From assembly GCA_050187875.1 (NCBI GenBank), contig JBFWXB010000009.1, positions 1-64,000 on the forward strand: a stretch of DNA of 64,000 bases. Reading direction: 5' to 3'. Made by a program: the position numbers and the translations under genes. Below, piece after piece: positions 36,358 to 46,005 of the stretch. Below the pieces are notes generated by a model. That model was not told the DNA's origin and ran no database searches. It worked only from the letters and a program-made list of their open reading frames with translations. Numbering within the stretch: position 1 is the first letter of the stretch; the number at the start of each line of letters is the position of its first letter. Origin of the DNA: JAFKKS01 sp050187875 (GTDB lineage Bacteria > Pseudomonadota > Alphaproteobacteria > Rhizobiales > Xanthobacteraceae).

Positions 36358-36951
36358 GTGCAGGGACTGTTGGCCTTGAGCCGCGTCATCGACGCGGTCA
36401 ATCTTCGCATCGGCAAGATCCTCAGTTGGCTGATCTTAGCCGCTGTGCTCGTCTCTGCGGTCAACGCCGTCGTCCGGAAGCTCTTCGACCTGTCGTCGAA
36501 TGCGTGGCTTGAGCTGCAGTGGGTGTTGTTTGGCATCGTCTTTCTGATGTGCGCGCCATGGACGCTGCTCGCAAATGAGCACATCCGCATCGATATTGTG
36601 AACAACATGTTCCCGCAGCGCGTGCGGAACTGGATCGACGTCATCGGTCATCTGTTTTTCCTGATCCCGCTTTGCGTGATCATGCTGATCACATCGGCGC
36701 CGTTTTTCCTGCGCTCCTACGAGATCAACGAGCAATCCATGAATGCCGGCGGCCTGCCGCAATGGCCGGCCAAAGGAGTCGTGTTTCTCGGCTTTTTGTT
36801 TCTTTTGTTCCAAGCTCTTTCCGAACTGATCAAGCGCATCGCAGTGATGCGCGGCATCATCCCCGATCCTCACGCCAGCTCTAGCCACATGTCGGCCGCT
36901 GAAGAGGAGGTCGAGCGCCTTCTCTCCGATCTACCGCCCGAAGCACGTTAA
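36358..36951 (+). CDS. TRAP transporter small permease (DctQ family)
   Basis: A protein of about 197 residues with four membrane helices (near 15-38, 52-75, 98-122 and 140-162), the DctQ plan. Family marks are NAWLELQWVLFGIVFLM, the GxHxxID-like segment LLANEHIRIDIV, and the last helix before a charged C-terminal tail. I start it at GTG 36358, with GGGGGA just upstream, because the 40 codons before it are non-membrane and overlap a hairpin. It precedes the large permease by 23 bases. Together with a TakP-type receptor it imports an organic acid using the sodium gradient. Confidence 0.9.
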   Translation: MQGLLALSRVIDAVNLRIGKILSWLILAAVLVSAVNAVVRKLFDLSSNAWLELQWVLFGIVFLMCAPWTLLANEHIRIDIVNNMFPQRVRNWIDVIGHLFFLIPLCVIMLITSAPFFLRSYEINEQSMNAGGLPQWPAKGVVFLGFLFLLFQALSELIKRIAVMRGIIPDPHASSSHMSAAEEEVERLLSDLPPEAR

Positions 36952-36974
36952 GCGCGACAGACCGGAGACAGACC

Positions 36975-38792
36975 ATGTTGGAGCTTATCATCCACTACAT
37001 GGCGCCGATCATGTTCGTGGCGCTCGTGTTCTTCCTGCTGCTGGGATATCCGGCGGCATTCTCGTTGGCTGCGAACGGGCTTTTGTTCGGCCTGCTCGGC
37101 ATCGAGCTTGGCCTGTTCCGCCCGGACTTCCTGCAGGCCCTCCCTGAGCGCGTCTATGGCGTGATGAACAACGACACGCTTCTGGCGGTGCCGTTCTTCA
37201 CCTTCATGGGGCTTATTCTCGAAAGATCGGGCATGGCCGAGGACTTGCTCGACACGATCGGGCAGCTGTTCGGCACGATCCGCGGCGGCCTTGCCTATGC
37301 CGTGGTGTTCGTCGGTGCGCTGCTCGCCGCGACCACGGGCGTCGTCGCCGCCTCCGTCATCTCGATGGGCTTGATCTCGCTCCCGATCATGCTGCGTTAC
37401 GGCTACGACCGCCGTCTCGCGTCCGGCGTGATCGCGGCCTCCGGCAGCCTGGCGCAGATCATTCCGCCCTCGCTCGTCCTGATCGTGATGGCCGATCAGC
37501 TCGGCCGTTCGGTTGGCGACATGTATGAGGGCGCGTTCATTCCTGGCCTCGTACTGTCGGCGCTGTATGCCGGCTATGTCTTCCTTGTGACGATGCTTTT
37601 CCCGAAGGCGGGGCCCGGCCTTCCTGTGGAAGCCATCGGCTATCGCGAGCCGAGCGGCGCGCGCGGTGTCTGGCAGCTCGGCGTCCTCGTGCTGTTCTCG
37701 TTCGTGGTCGCCTACTATGTCATGCAGCAGACCGACGTGCGCGCAGGGGCGGATTTCGTGGTCCTGACGATGTCGGTCGCCGTCACCGTCTCGTTCATGT
37801 GCGCCGTCTTCAACCGTCTGCTCGGCCCGCGGCTGGTGCCTCTGACCGCACTCGTCACCCTGTTGCTGGTGGGAGGCTGGTACTACCTCAAGACTCATGG
37901 GCACGAGAATTGGGCACTGTTCGCCGAGGCCTTGGCGGCCGGCTCGCTTTATGCACTCGTTACCGGATTGATCGAGCGCTTCACCGGATTCCGGCTCGTC
38001 TCGGCGATGGCGGAGCAGGTCACCTTCGTGATGGTGCCGCCCCTTGCCCTCATCTTCCTCGTCCTCGGCACGATCTTCATCGGCGTGGCAACGCCGACCG
38101 AAGGCGGCGCCATGGGGGCGTCCGGCGCGCTCATTCTGGCCGCCATGAAGGGCCGGCTGAAGTTCGACCTGTTGCGCCAGGCGACGGAGTCGACGGCGAA
38201 GCTCTCCGCCTTTGTGATCTTCATTCTCATCGGCGCGCGTGTCTTCTCCCTGACCTTTTACGGCGTCAACGGCCACCGCTGGGTCGAAGAGATGCTGGTC
38301 TCGCTACCCGGCGGACAGCTCGGCTTCCTCTTCTTCGTGAACGCGTTCGTTTTCGTACTCGCCTTCTTCCTCGACTTCTTCGAGATCGCCTTCATCGTCA
38401 TCCCGCTGCTCGGCCCCGCGGCGGAGCGGCTTGGGATCGACTTGATCTGGTTCGGCGTCATTCTCGGTGTGAACATCCAAACATCGTTCATGCATCCGCC
38501 GTTTGGCTTTGCCTTGTTCTATCTGCGCTCGGTCGCGCCCCGCGAGAGATACATCGACCGCGTGAGCGGAAAGCAGATGGACGGCGTGACGACGGGACAA
38601 ATTTATTGGGGCGCCGTCCCGTTCGTCTTCATCCAAGTAATCATGGTGGTGCTCGTGATCCTCTTTCCGAGCATGGTCATGCATTACAAGAACGTGGGCG
38701 GGCCCCAGATCGATCCGTCGAAGGTGAAGATCGAGCTGCCGCAGATCGATCTGCCGCCGCCGCTCGATCTCGGACCACCGAAAATCCAATAA
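36975..38792 (+). CDS. TRAP transporter large permease (DctM family), long form
   Basis: A 605-residue transport subunit, clearly longer than the common DctM of about 430 residues. The N-terminal half has the standard NDTLLAVPFFTFMGLILERSG and ATTGVVAASVISMGLISLPIM; the C-terminal half has VATPTEGGAMGASGAL and GVNIQTSFMHPPFGFALFYL. Between them, at about residues 228-340, are about four extra hydrophobic segments that explain the length. I believe this long form is usual for permeases working with TakP-type receptors. The C-terminal 35 residues are Pro-rich. A strong terminator follows, and two TakP-type receptor genes face it. Confidence 0.94.
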   Translation: MLELIIHYMAPIMFVALVFFLLLGYPAAFSLAANGLLFGLLGIELGLFRPDFLQALPERVYGVMNNDTLLAVPFFTFMGLILERSGMAEDLLDTIGQLFGTIRGGLAYAVVFVGALLAATTGVVAASVISMGLISLPIMLRYGYDRRLASGVIAASGSLAQIIPPSLVLIVMADQLGRSVGDMYEGAFIPGLVLSALYAGYVFLVTMLFPKAGPGLPVEAIGYREPSGARGVWQLGVLVLFSFVVAYYVMQQTDVRAGADFVVLTMSVAVTVSFMCAVFNRLLGPRLVPLTALVTLLLVGGWYYLKTHGHENWALFAEALAAGSLYALVTGLIERFTGFRLVSAMAEQVTFVMVPPLALIFLVLGTIFIGVATPTEGGAMGASGALILAAMKGRLKFDLLRQATESTAKLSAFVIFILIGARVFSLTFYGVNGHRWVEEMLVSLPGGQLGFLFFVNAFVFVLAFFLDFFEIAFIVIPLLGPAAERLGIDLIWFGVILGVNIQTSFMHPPFGFALFYLRSVAPRERYIDRVSGKQMDGVTTGQIYWGAVPFVFIQVIMVVLVILFPSMVMHYKNVGGPQIDPSKVKIELPQIDLPPPLDLGPPKIQ

Positions 38793-38844
38793 GAGTCGTA
38801 ATCGCTTGAGCGCTGTGCGGTTCACCCGCGCCGAAGCGAGACAA

Positions 38845-38881
38845 CAAAAAAGCCCCCGGAGCCTACGCTCCGGGGGCTTTT
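38845..38881. terminator. Bidirectional Rho-independent terminator
   Basis: AGCCCCCGGAGC at 38851-38862 pairs perfectly with GCTCCGGGGGCT at 38867-38878 around a CTAC loop, flanked by AAAAA on the left and TTTT on the right. It therefore works for the large permease gene on the plus strand and for the receptor gene on the minus strand. Confidence 0.95.
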
Positions 38882-38900
38882 CGATTGGATGTGTCAGTGA

Positions 38901-39992
38901 TCAGCCGCGCGCGCGCATGCGGATCATGAAGGTGTCGTAGGTGTACTCGGCGACCTGCCACCAGAGATATTCGTCGTTCCGGAACGCGACCATGTTGTCA
39001 TAGACTTTTTTGAAGTCCGGGTTCTTGGACGAAATATCGGCATAGACCTCGGTCGCCGCTTTATAGGCGGCCTCCATGATCGGCTGGCTGTAGGGCCGAA
39101 GCTGCGCACCGTTGGCGACCAGACGCTTGAGCGCCTGCGGGTTGCGCGCGTCGTACTTTGCCTGCTCCTCGACGTTCGCGGCGCCGGCCGCAGCCGTGAT
39201 GATCGCCTTGTAGGCCTTCGGTAGTTCTTCCCACTTCTGGATGTTGAACATGAAGTGGTTGGTGGTGCCACCTTCCCACCAGCCGGGATAGTAGTAGTAC
39301 TGCGCGACCTTGTAGAACCCGAGCTTCTCGTCGTCGTAGGGGCCGACCCATTCGGCGGCGTCGACCGTGCCCTTCTCCAGCGCCGGATAGATGTCGCCGC
39401 CGGCGATCTGCTGCGGCACCACGCCAAGCTTCTGCATGACGCTGCCGGCGAGGCCGGCGATGCGCATCTTAAGGCCCTTGAGATCGTCGACGGTCTTGAT
39501 CTCCTTGCGGAACCAGCCGCCCATCTGGCAGCCGGTGTTGCCGCCGAGCATGCTGACGACGTTGAACTTCTTTGTGAACTCGTCCATCACCTTCTGCGCG
39601 CCGCCGTCATAGAACCAGGCGTTCTGCTGGCGCGCATTGAGCGCGAACGGCATGGCGCAGAAGATCGCGAAGGTCGGGTCCTTGCCGACATAGTAATAGG
39701 CCGCCGTATGGCAGCACTCGACGGTCGCATTGCTGACCGCATCGAGCGCCTGCAGGCCGGGCACGATTTCGCCCGCCGCGAACGGCGAGACCTGGAATTT
39801 GTTGTCGGTCGCTTCCGCAACGTATTTCGAGAACGTCTCCGAAGCGCCCCAGAGTGTGTCGAGCGACTTCGGAAAACTGGACGTCAGCCGCCACTTCACT
39901 TCCGGCATCGACTGAGCGATTGCCGGCGCGGCGATAGCGCCGGTGGCGGCAAGGCCGACGCCAGCGCTCTTGATAAATTCACGTCTCTTCAT
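38901..39992 (-). CDS. TRAP transporter substrate-binding protein, TakP-type (paralog 2)
   Basis: A 363-residue periplasmic receptor with a Tat-type signal (MKRREFIKSAG, cut near AIAQSMP). It shares AGEIVPGLQALDAVS, GGDIYPALEKGTVDAAEWV, GPYDDEKLGF and YYYYPGWWEGG with the paralogs at 3445-4548 and 40161-41249, and is closer to the latter. The ATG at 39992 is set by AAGGAAG a few bases upstream; 18 further open codons are ignored. It faces the permease operon across the terminator, so receptor and permease are made from separate, convergent transcripts. Confidence 0.94.
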   Translation of the reverse strand: MKRREFIKSAGVGLAATGAIAAPAIAQSMPEVKWRLTSSFPKSLDTLWGASETFSKYVAEATDNKFQVSPFAAGEIVPGLQALDAVSNATVECCHTAAYYYVGKDPTFAIFCAMPFALNARQQNAWFYDGGAQKVMDEFTKKFNVVSMLGGNTGCQMGGWFRKEIKTVDDLKGLKMRIAGLAGSVMQKLGVVPQQIAGGDIYPALEKGTVDAAEWVGPYDDEKLGFYKVAQYYYYPGWWEGGTTNHFMFNIQKWEELPKAYKAIITAAAGAANVEEQAKYDARNPQALKRLVANGAQLRPYSQPIMEAAYKAATEVYADISSKNPDFKKVYDNMVAFRNDEYLWWQVAEYTYDTFMIRMRARG

Positions 39993-40111
39993 GAGCTTCC
40001 TTCCCATATGAGTGATTGGCTTGCCGGCAGTGAGGAAGCGGCCCAAAGGCAGCGATCACCGGGTCCAAAAGCGACATTAAGGCGAATGGCTCGAAAAGCA
40101 CAATGGGGAGA

Positions 40112-40138
40112 GGCCCGGCAAACGGACGCTGCCGGGCC
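40112..40138 (-). terminator. Hairpin downstream of TRAP receptor paralog 3
   Basis: GGCCCGGCA and TGCCGGGCC form a perfect nine-base-pair stem around a nine-base loop, 23 bases past the stop of the upstream receptor gene on the minus strand. The following T-run is imperfect, so termination is likely but may be partial, allowing some read-through into paralog 2. Confidence 0.5.
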
Positions 40139-40160
40139 CCGGCTTTATTCGACTTTCGAA

Positions 40161-41249
40161 CTATCCGCGGGCGCGCGAGCGGATCATGAAGGTGTCGTAA
40201 GAATACTCCGCCACTTGCCACCAAAGATACTGGTCGCCCCGGAATGACGTGACGGCTTCCAGGATTTTCTTGAAGTCGGGGTTGGCCGCCGCCGTTTCGG
40301 CATAGACCTCGTTTGCCGCCTTGTAGCATGCTTCCATGACAGACGGCGAGAACGGACGCAATTGCGCTCCGCCAGCCACCAGCCGCTTCAACGCCGCCGG
40401 GTTCTGCGCGTCGTAGCGCGAAACCATGTACGTGTTGGCAACCTCTGAAGCCGCACGGATGACCGCCTGATAGTTCTTTGGCAGTTCGTTCCACTTTTGA
40501 AGGTTGACGAAGTTGTGCAGCGCCGGGCCGCCTTCCCACCAACCCGGATAGTAATAGTACTTCGCCACTTTCTGGAACCCGAGCTTCTCGTCGTCGTAGG
40601 GGCCGACCCATTCGGCGGCATCGATCGTTCCCTTCTCGAGCGCCGGATAGATGTCGCCGCCGGCGAGCTGCTGCGGCACGACGCCGAGCTTGGTCAGGAT
40701 GCGGCCGGCAAATCCGCCGATGCGGAACTTCAGACCGGCGAGATCGCCGGGTTCTTTGATCTCCTTGCGGAACCAGCCACCCATCTGGCAGCCGGTGTTG
40801 CCGGCCGGGATGCCGATGACGTTATATTTCTTGTAGAACTCGTTGAGCAGGTCCTGCCCACCCATCTGATCGAACCACGCATTCATCATGCGGGCATTCA
40901 AACCGAAGGGCAGCGCCGTCCCGAAGGCGAAAGTAGGGTCCTTCCCGACATAGTAGTAAGAGGACGTGTGCGACATCTCGACGGTGCCATTCGTTGTGGC
41001 GTCGAGCGCTTGCAGGCCGGGCACCAATTCGCCTGCGGCGAAAACCTGAATTTGGAACTTGTTGTCGGTGCACTCGGCCACGGTCTTGGCAAAGACCTCG
41101 ACGGCGCCGTAGATCGTGTCGAGCGACTTTGGCCAACTGGCCGTACAACGCCAGCGAAGTTCCGGCATCGATTGGGCAATGGCAGGAGACGCAACGGCAG
41201 TGGCGGCAAGGCCGGCGCTGCCAGCCTTCAGAAATTCACGTCGTTTCAT
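40161..41249 (-). CDS. TRAP transporter substrate-binding protein, TakP-type (paralog 3)
   Basis: A 362-residue receptor with a Tat-type signal (MKRREFLKAGSAG, cut near AIAQSMP). It has the same core as paralog 2: GELVPGLQALDATT, GGDIYPALEKGTIDAAEWV, GPYDDEKLGFQKV and YYYYPGWWEGG, ending in QVAEYSYDTFMIRSRARG. Start at 41249 has GAGGGA nine bases upstream. The 168-base gap to paralog 2 contains a hairpin. The tandem pair looks like a duplication that has had time to diverge, probably to widen the range of acids taken up by the single permease pair. Confidence 0.94.
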   Translation of the reverse strand: MKRREFLKAGSAGLAATAVASPAIAQSMPELRWRCTASWPKSLDTIYGAVEVFAKTVAECTDNKFQIQVFAAGELVPGLQALDATTNGTVEMSHTSSYYYVGKDPTFAFGTALPFGLNARMMNAWFDQMGGQDLLNEFYKKYNVIGIPAGNTGCQMGGWFRKEIKEPGDLAGLKFRIGGFAGRILTKLGVVPQQLAGGDIYPALEKGTIDAAEWVGPYDDEKLGFQKVAKYYYYPGWWEGGPALHNFVNLQKWNELPKNYQAVIRAASEVANTYMVSRYDAQNPAALKRLVAGGAQLRPFSPSVMEACYKAANEVYAETAAANPDFKKILEAVTSFRGDQYLWWQVAEYSYDTFMIRSRARG

Positions 41250-41415
41250 TGTTCAATATCCCTCGCTAGTGATGAGCCGCTCGCCGTGTTGATCCGGCGA
41301 TTGCAGGCCCCCCAGCATGGATCAGGCGCGCGGGATATTCCAACCGAGAATATGGTTTTACCTGTCGAAGACGGCGCCACGGGCGGCCTGAGCGGCTCAA
41401 GCCCCGTCTTTTTGC

Positions 41416-42762
41416 CTATGGGACCACATCCACATGCAGCTCCATTTTCGGATGGATGCCGCAAAACACCAGAAACGCCCCCGTGGCGGGAAAGGCCACC
41501 TCGACCGTTTCGCCCGGCTCCTGCGCCCCGGCGTCGAAATCGAAGCTCTCGTCGAAGACGCGGACATTGTGGGTGCGCGTGTCATTGTTGACGACCCACA
41601 GGCGTTCCCCCCGCGTGAGCCGCACATGCCGTGGAGTGAACGCCTTGTCGTCCTGGGTGACCGTCGTCGTGCGCACAGCCGGCGCATCGAATTTCGACGT
41701 CTCGGCGACGACCGGCGGCGGCCTCGCGTCGCCCCCGCTCGTCAGCGTCTTGAGAAACGCAAGCAGCGCGTTGCGATCCGCATCGGCAAGCGAAAGGTGG
41801 CGCGGCAGGTCCGCGGACAGCGTCGGCCGCTCGACGACGCCGTGCTCGTAATGCTGCAGCACGGCTTCGAACGTCGGCAGCGATCCGTCATGCATATAGG
41901 GCGCGGTGCGGCCGGCTTCACGCAGGCTCGGCGTCTTGAACGCGTGCTCCGCCGCCGGTAGCCGCAGGACGGCGCCTCGCCCCCGATCATCGTCGGGCAA
42001 GCCGATATCGTGAAAGGCGTTGTCGGTGAACGCAAAGCCCGAATGGCAGTTGCTGCAGCCCGCAGCGCCGGTGAAAACCTTGAAGCCGGCAACCTCCTGC
42101 GGCGTCAGCGCCGTCGCATCGCCATCGATCCAACGATCGAAACGCGTCAGCGGCGCGACGAGCGTGCGCTCATAGGTCGCGATCGCCTTCGCCATGTTCT
42201 CGTGCGTAAGGTTGGGATCGTCCGGAAACGCCGCCGCAAATGCACGTGCGTAATGATCATCGTTGCGAAGGCGCGCGAGCACCGCATCGATCGGCTGGTT
42301 CATCTCGTCGGGATTCTGGATCGGGCCGGCGACTTGTTCCTCGAGGCTGCGCGCGCGGCCATCCCAAAACACCGGCCCGGCCCAAGCGAGATTCCAAAGC
42401 GCTGGCGTGTGACGCACAAGCGTCCGCCCGGCAACGCCAACACTCTTCACGCGTCCATCGGCCAGTCCGCGCGCCGGATCGTGACACGTGGCGCACGACA
42501 TTTGCCCATTGGATGAGAGCCGTCCATCGAAGAACAGCATCTCCCCGAGCTTGCGCTTCTCTTCGGAAAACGAATTGCTCGCCGGAAAGGGAACCGCGCG
42601 CGGACGCTTGAATGTCGCCTTCAGCGCCGCAAAGGCCGCTGCATCGCCCTGCGCCGCGGCGAACAGATCGCGCGGCGTGATGACGAGCACGAGCGCGAGC
42701 GCGACGGCAATGCCCGCCGCGAAAGCCGCCAGGCCATCAACCCATCCGCAGCGCAGGCACAC
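41416..42762 (-). CDS. Di-haem cytochrome c peroxidase/MauG-like protein fused to a C-terminal cupredoxin
   Basis: A 448-residue envelope protein. After an N-terminal membrane or signal segment (about 10-38) comes the di-haem domain (about 55-345) with two CxxCH haem sites, C90-C93-H94 and C236-C239-H240, and the distal-ligand region YMHDGSLPTFEAVLQHY (M290). Residues about 365-448 form a separate cupredoxin with the likely type 1 copper ligands H398, C434, H437 and M440; the CGIHPKM loop has the short C-x2-H-x2-M spacing of amicyanin. Family members reduce hydrogen peroxide or oxidise proteins. The copper domain is probably a built-in electron donor (inference). GTG start, 3 bases after the upstream gene. 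Confidence 0.9.
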   Translation of the reverse strand: MCLRCGWVDGLAAFAAGIAVALALVLVITPRDLFAAAQGDAAAFAALKATFKRPRAVPFPASNSFSEEKRKLGEMLFFDGRLSSNGQMSCATCHDPARGLADGRVKSVGVAGRTLVRHTPALWNLAWAGPVFWDGRARSLEEQVAGPIQNPDEMNQPIDAVLARLRNDDHYARAFAAAFPDDPNLTHENMAKAIATYERTLVAPLTRFDRWIDGDATALTPQEVAGFKVFTGAAGCSNCHSGFAFTDNAFHDIGLPDDDRGRGAVLRLPAAEHAFKTPSLREAGRTAPYMHDGSLPTFEAVLQHYEHGVVERPTLSADLPRHLSLADADRNALLAFLKTLTSGGDARPPPVVAETSKFDAPAVRTTTVTQDDKAFTPRHVRLTRGERLWVVNNDTRTHNVRVFDESFDFDAGAQEPGETVEVAFPATGAFLVFCGIHPKMELHVDVVP

Positions 42763-42765
42763 GCG

Positions 42766-43674
42766 TCACATCAACTTGCCGGCGGCAAGCTCGAGCCGAG
42801 AAACGTCGCTCAGCAGCGCACCGTAATCCTTGACCGGCGCCTTCGGCGGCATCGCCTCGGGGAACGCTTTCTTCAATTCGGCGAGCGCTTCGCGTGTTTG
42901 CTTGAGCGCATCCGCATCTTTCTTTTCGAGCGACAGGGCGACTGAATCGAGCATCTTCTCGGCCTGCAGGATGAAGCCGCGCGCATCCTGGTACTCGACC
43001 GGCTTTGCGATACGCCCCTTTACGATCGCTTCTTCGTACTCGCCCGACGCCGCCTTGATGAGCTCGACGGCCGCCTCGGCTGTGAAGCCATCCCAATCCG
43101 ATGGCTGCTTGGCTTTAAGGCCCACATCCGTCTTGGCCAAGGCGTCCTCGACAGCGTTGAACGCTTTCGTGTACGCCTCTCCACCCTTCTTCGTTTTGAC
43201 GGTCTGAGCCAGCGACTTCAGCGCCGCCTCGAACGGCGGCGTCTTGTAGTTTTTGAGCTGGCCTCTGATCTTTCCGTAGATCTCTTCCGTCGGGTGCAGG
43301 AAGTGCGGCAGCGCCGCGGCCCACTGCCCCTGCTGGACCAGCTCATTGCCGACGAGCAGATGGCCGCGCAGCTCGCCGATGCTGAGCGCGAATTCGAGAT
43401 CAGGCGGCAGCTTAGTCTTGAAGCCATGTTCGCCGCCCTCTTCGCCACCCTCGCCTCCTTCGCCGCCGTGGTCATTCGCCGCCAAATGCTGTGCAATGGC
43501 GATCTGCGAGGTGGTGTCACGCCCTTGCGCGGTGTCGAGCGATTCATTTCCGATCGCTTGTGCGCGCTCGACGGTTGGAGTCTGCGGCGCAGCACCGGCT
43601 CCGCCGATTGCCGCGCCACCGGCAAACACAAATGCGCCGACGCCGACCCAAATCTTGGTCTTTGCTTTCATCAT
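42766..43674 (-). CDS. Secreted helical protein of unknown function, paired with the di-haem protein
   Basis: A 302-residue protein with a signal peptide (basic KAKTK, hydrophobic Gly/Ala core, cut near GAGAAP). A linker rich in His, Gly and Glu (DHGGEGGEGGEEGGEHG, residues about 78-94) is followed by an all-helical region to the end. The helices carry GELRGHLLVGNELVQQG and HFLHPTEEIYGKIRGQL; HPTE is an HxxE pattern, seen in periplasmic M75/imelysin metal proteins, but overall similarity is not clear. It ends 3 bases before the peroxidase-cupredoxin gene, so the two are co-translated. Metal or haem binding is a guess from composition. Confidence 0.75.
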   Translation of the reverse strand: MMKAKTKIWVGVGAFVFAGGAAIGGAGAAPQTPTVERAQAIGNESLDTAQGRDTTSQIAIAQHLAANDHGGEGGEGGEEGGEHGFKTKLPPDLEFALSIGELRGHLLVGNELVQQGQWAAALPHFLHPTEEIYGKIRGQLKNYKTPPFEAALKSLAQTVKTKKGGEAYTKAFNAVEDALAKTDVGLKAKQPSDWDGFTAEAAVELIKAASGEYEEAIVKGRIAKPVEYQDARGFILQAEKMLDSVALSLEKKDADALKQTREALAELKKAFPEAMPPKAPVKDYGALLSDVSRLELAAGKLM

Positions 43675-43866
43675 TCCCTCGTCTGTTCCGCGCAATCGAC
43701 GCACAACGCGCTGCGTCCAAATTTTTACGCGCCACGTATAGACGAGAATTTCAGCGCGTCCAGTAACGCGTCTGTTTCAAACTATTCCAATCAAAATCTG
43801 TGCGCAGGAAGCCAAGACAGATATTCGATGATATGACGCGCATCTGCGCAGTAAGGAGAACCGCCG

Positions 43867-44529
43867 TTGCAGATCGTGATTGGAAACGTGCTGAGCGCCG
43901 ATGACCTTGCGACGGTGCGTGCAGCGCTCTCGCGCGCGAAATTCGTCGATGGGCGCGAAACCGCTGGATGGTCAGCGCGCGAAGCCAAACGCAACGAGCA
44001 AGTGTCCGGGTCCGACCGTTCGCTCGACACGGTGCGCAAGCTTGTAACGAGCCGCATCCTCGCCAATGACGTCTTTTCGCTCGCGGTGCGCCCGAAGGCG
44101 CTCACGCCGCTCTTGTTCTCCCGCTATCAGGGCGAGATGCAATACGGCAGCCACGTCGACGACGCCTTGATGCAGAGCGTACGGACAGACGTATCGTTCA
44201 CGTTGTTTCTTGCTGACCCGCAAACCTATGACGGCGGCGAGCTGATCATCGAATCCGCAAGCGGAGAAGAGCCGATCAAGCTCGAGGCGGGCTCATTGTT
44301 CGCTTATTCGTCGACGACGCTGCATCGGGTCGCACCGGTCACGCGCGGCGTGCGCCTCGCCGCTGTCGGATGGGCGCGCAGCTTCGTGCGCGATGCGGCC
44401 AAGCGCGAGCTTCTCTTCGACCTCGACACGGCGCGACGGCGATTGTTTGCGCGCGAAGGAAAATCGGCGGAGTTCGACTTGATGTCGAAGTCGCTCGCTA
44501 ATCTCATGCGCATGTGGGCGGAGGATTGA
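43867..44529 (+). CDS. PKHD-type Fe(II)/2-oxoglutarate-dependent hydroxylase (PiuC/YbiX-like)
   Basis: A 220-residue 2-oxoglutarate oxygenase. The iron ligands are H96 and D98 in YGSHVDDAL and H153 in TLHRVAPV, with R163 as the 2-oxoglutarate-binding arginine in TRGVRLAAVGW; LFLADPQTYDGGELII is the family core. The TTG start at 43867 is supported by AAGGAGA seven bases upstream and by alignment with the usual MQIVI-like family start. PiuC-type genes usually accompany TonB siderophore receptors; none is here. It diverges from the secreted helical protein and the peroxidase-cupredoxin gene with a 192-base gap, suggesting a shared iron or oxidative theme. Confidence 0.9.
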   Translation: MQIVIGNVLSADDLATVRAALSRAKFVDGRETAGWSAREAKRNEQVSGSDRSLDTVRKLVTSRILANDVFSLAVRPKALTPLLFSRYQGEMQYGSHVDDALMQSVRTDVSFTLFLADPQTYDGGELIIESASGEEPIKLEAGSLFAYSSTTLHRVAPVTRGVRLAAVGWARSFVRDAAKRELLFDLDTARRRLFAREGKSAEFDLMSKSLANLMRMWAED

Positions 44530-44577
44530 CGTTCGCCGGCTGGGCCTCGATACACCGTGTTATTCAACATGACGGGT

Positions 44578-44669
44578 GTCGTCTCCGCGAAGGCGGAGAC
44601 CCAGTACGCCGTGTGCTCTCGACGACAATGAAGGCAGGGGTTACTGGATGCCCGTTTTCGCGGGCATGA
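44578..44669. repeat. REP-like pair of hairpins
   Basis: GTCTCCGCGAAGGCGGAGAC (44581-44600) and GCCCGTTTTCGCGGGC (44650-44665) are two hairpins in a convergent gap; CCAGTA and TACTGG near their inner sides face each other. It is related in plan to the element at 18680-18745. Confidence 0.6.
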
Positions 44670-44717
44670 CACTCAATGGTTTTAGCCAGCCCCGACCTTG
44701 CCGAGGCGCGCGCAGCC

Positions 44718-45851
<1,134 letters not shown>

Positions 45852-46005
45852 GGTATCTCCTGCGCCCGCGGGCCCAGAAAGGCCGCGGAGACTTTGCGCC
45901 TTAAATACGCCCCGGCGCTTGCGGGTCAACCGTCGACGTGATCATTTGGCGCCGCCTGCGCCGACGTCCTGCGCGGCAAATACCGGACAGATGAAGGAGC
46001 GGATG

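Noticed and set aside
36948..38276. 442-codon open frame opposite the large TRAP permease
   Set aside because: Antisense to a certain membrane protein; highly charged low-complexity translation.
43675..43866. Fur, Irr or iron-control box between the secreted protein and the PKHD dioxygenase
   Set aside because: I looked for the known palindromes and saw no convincing match by eye.
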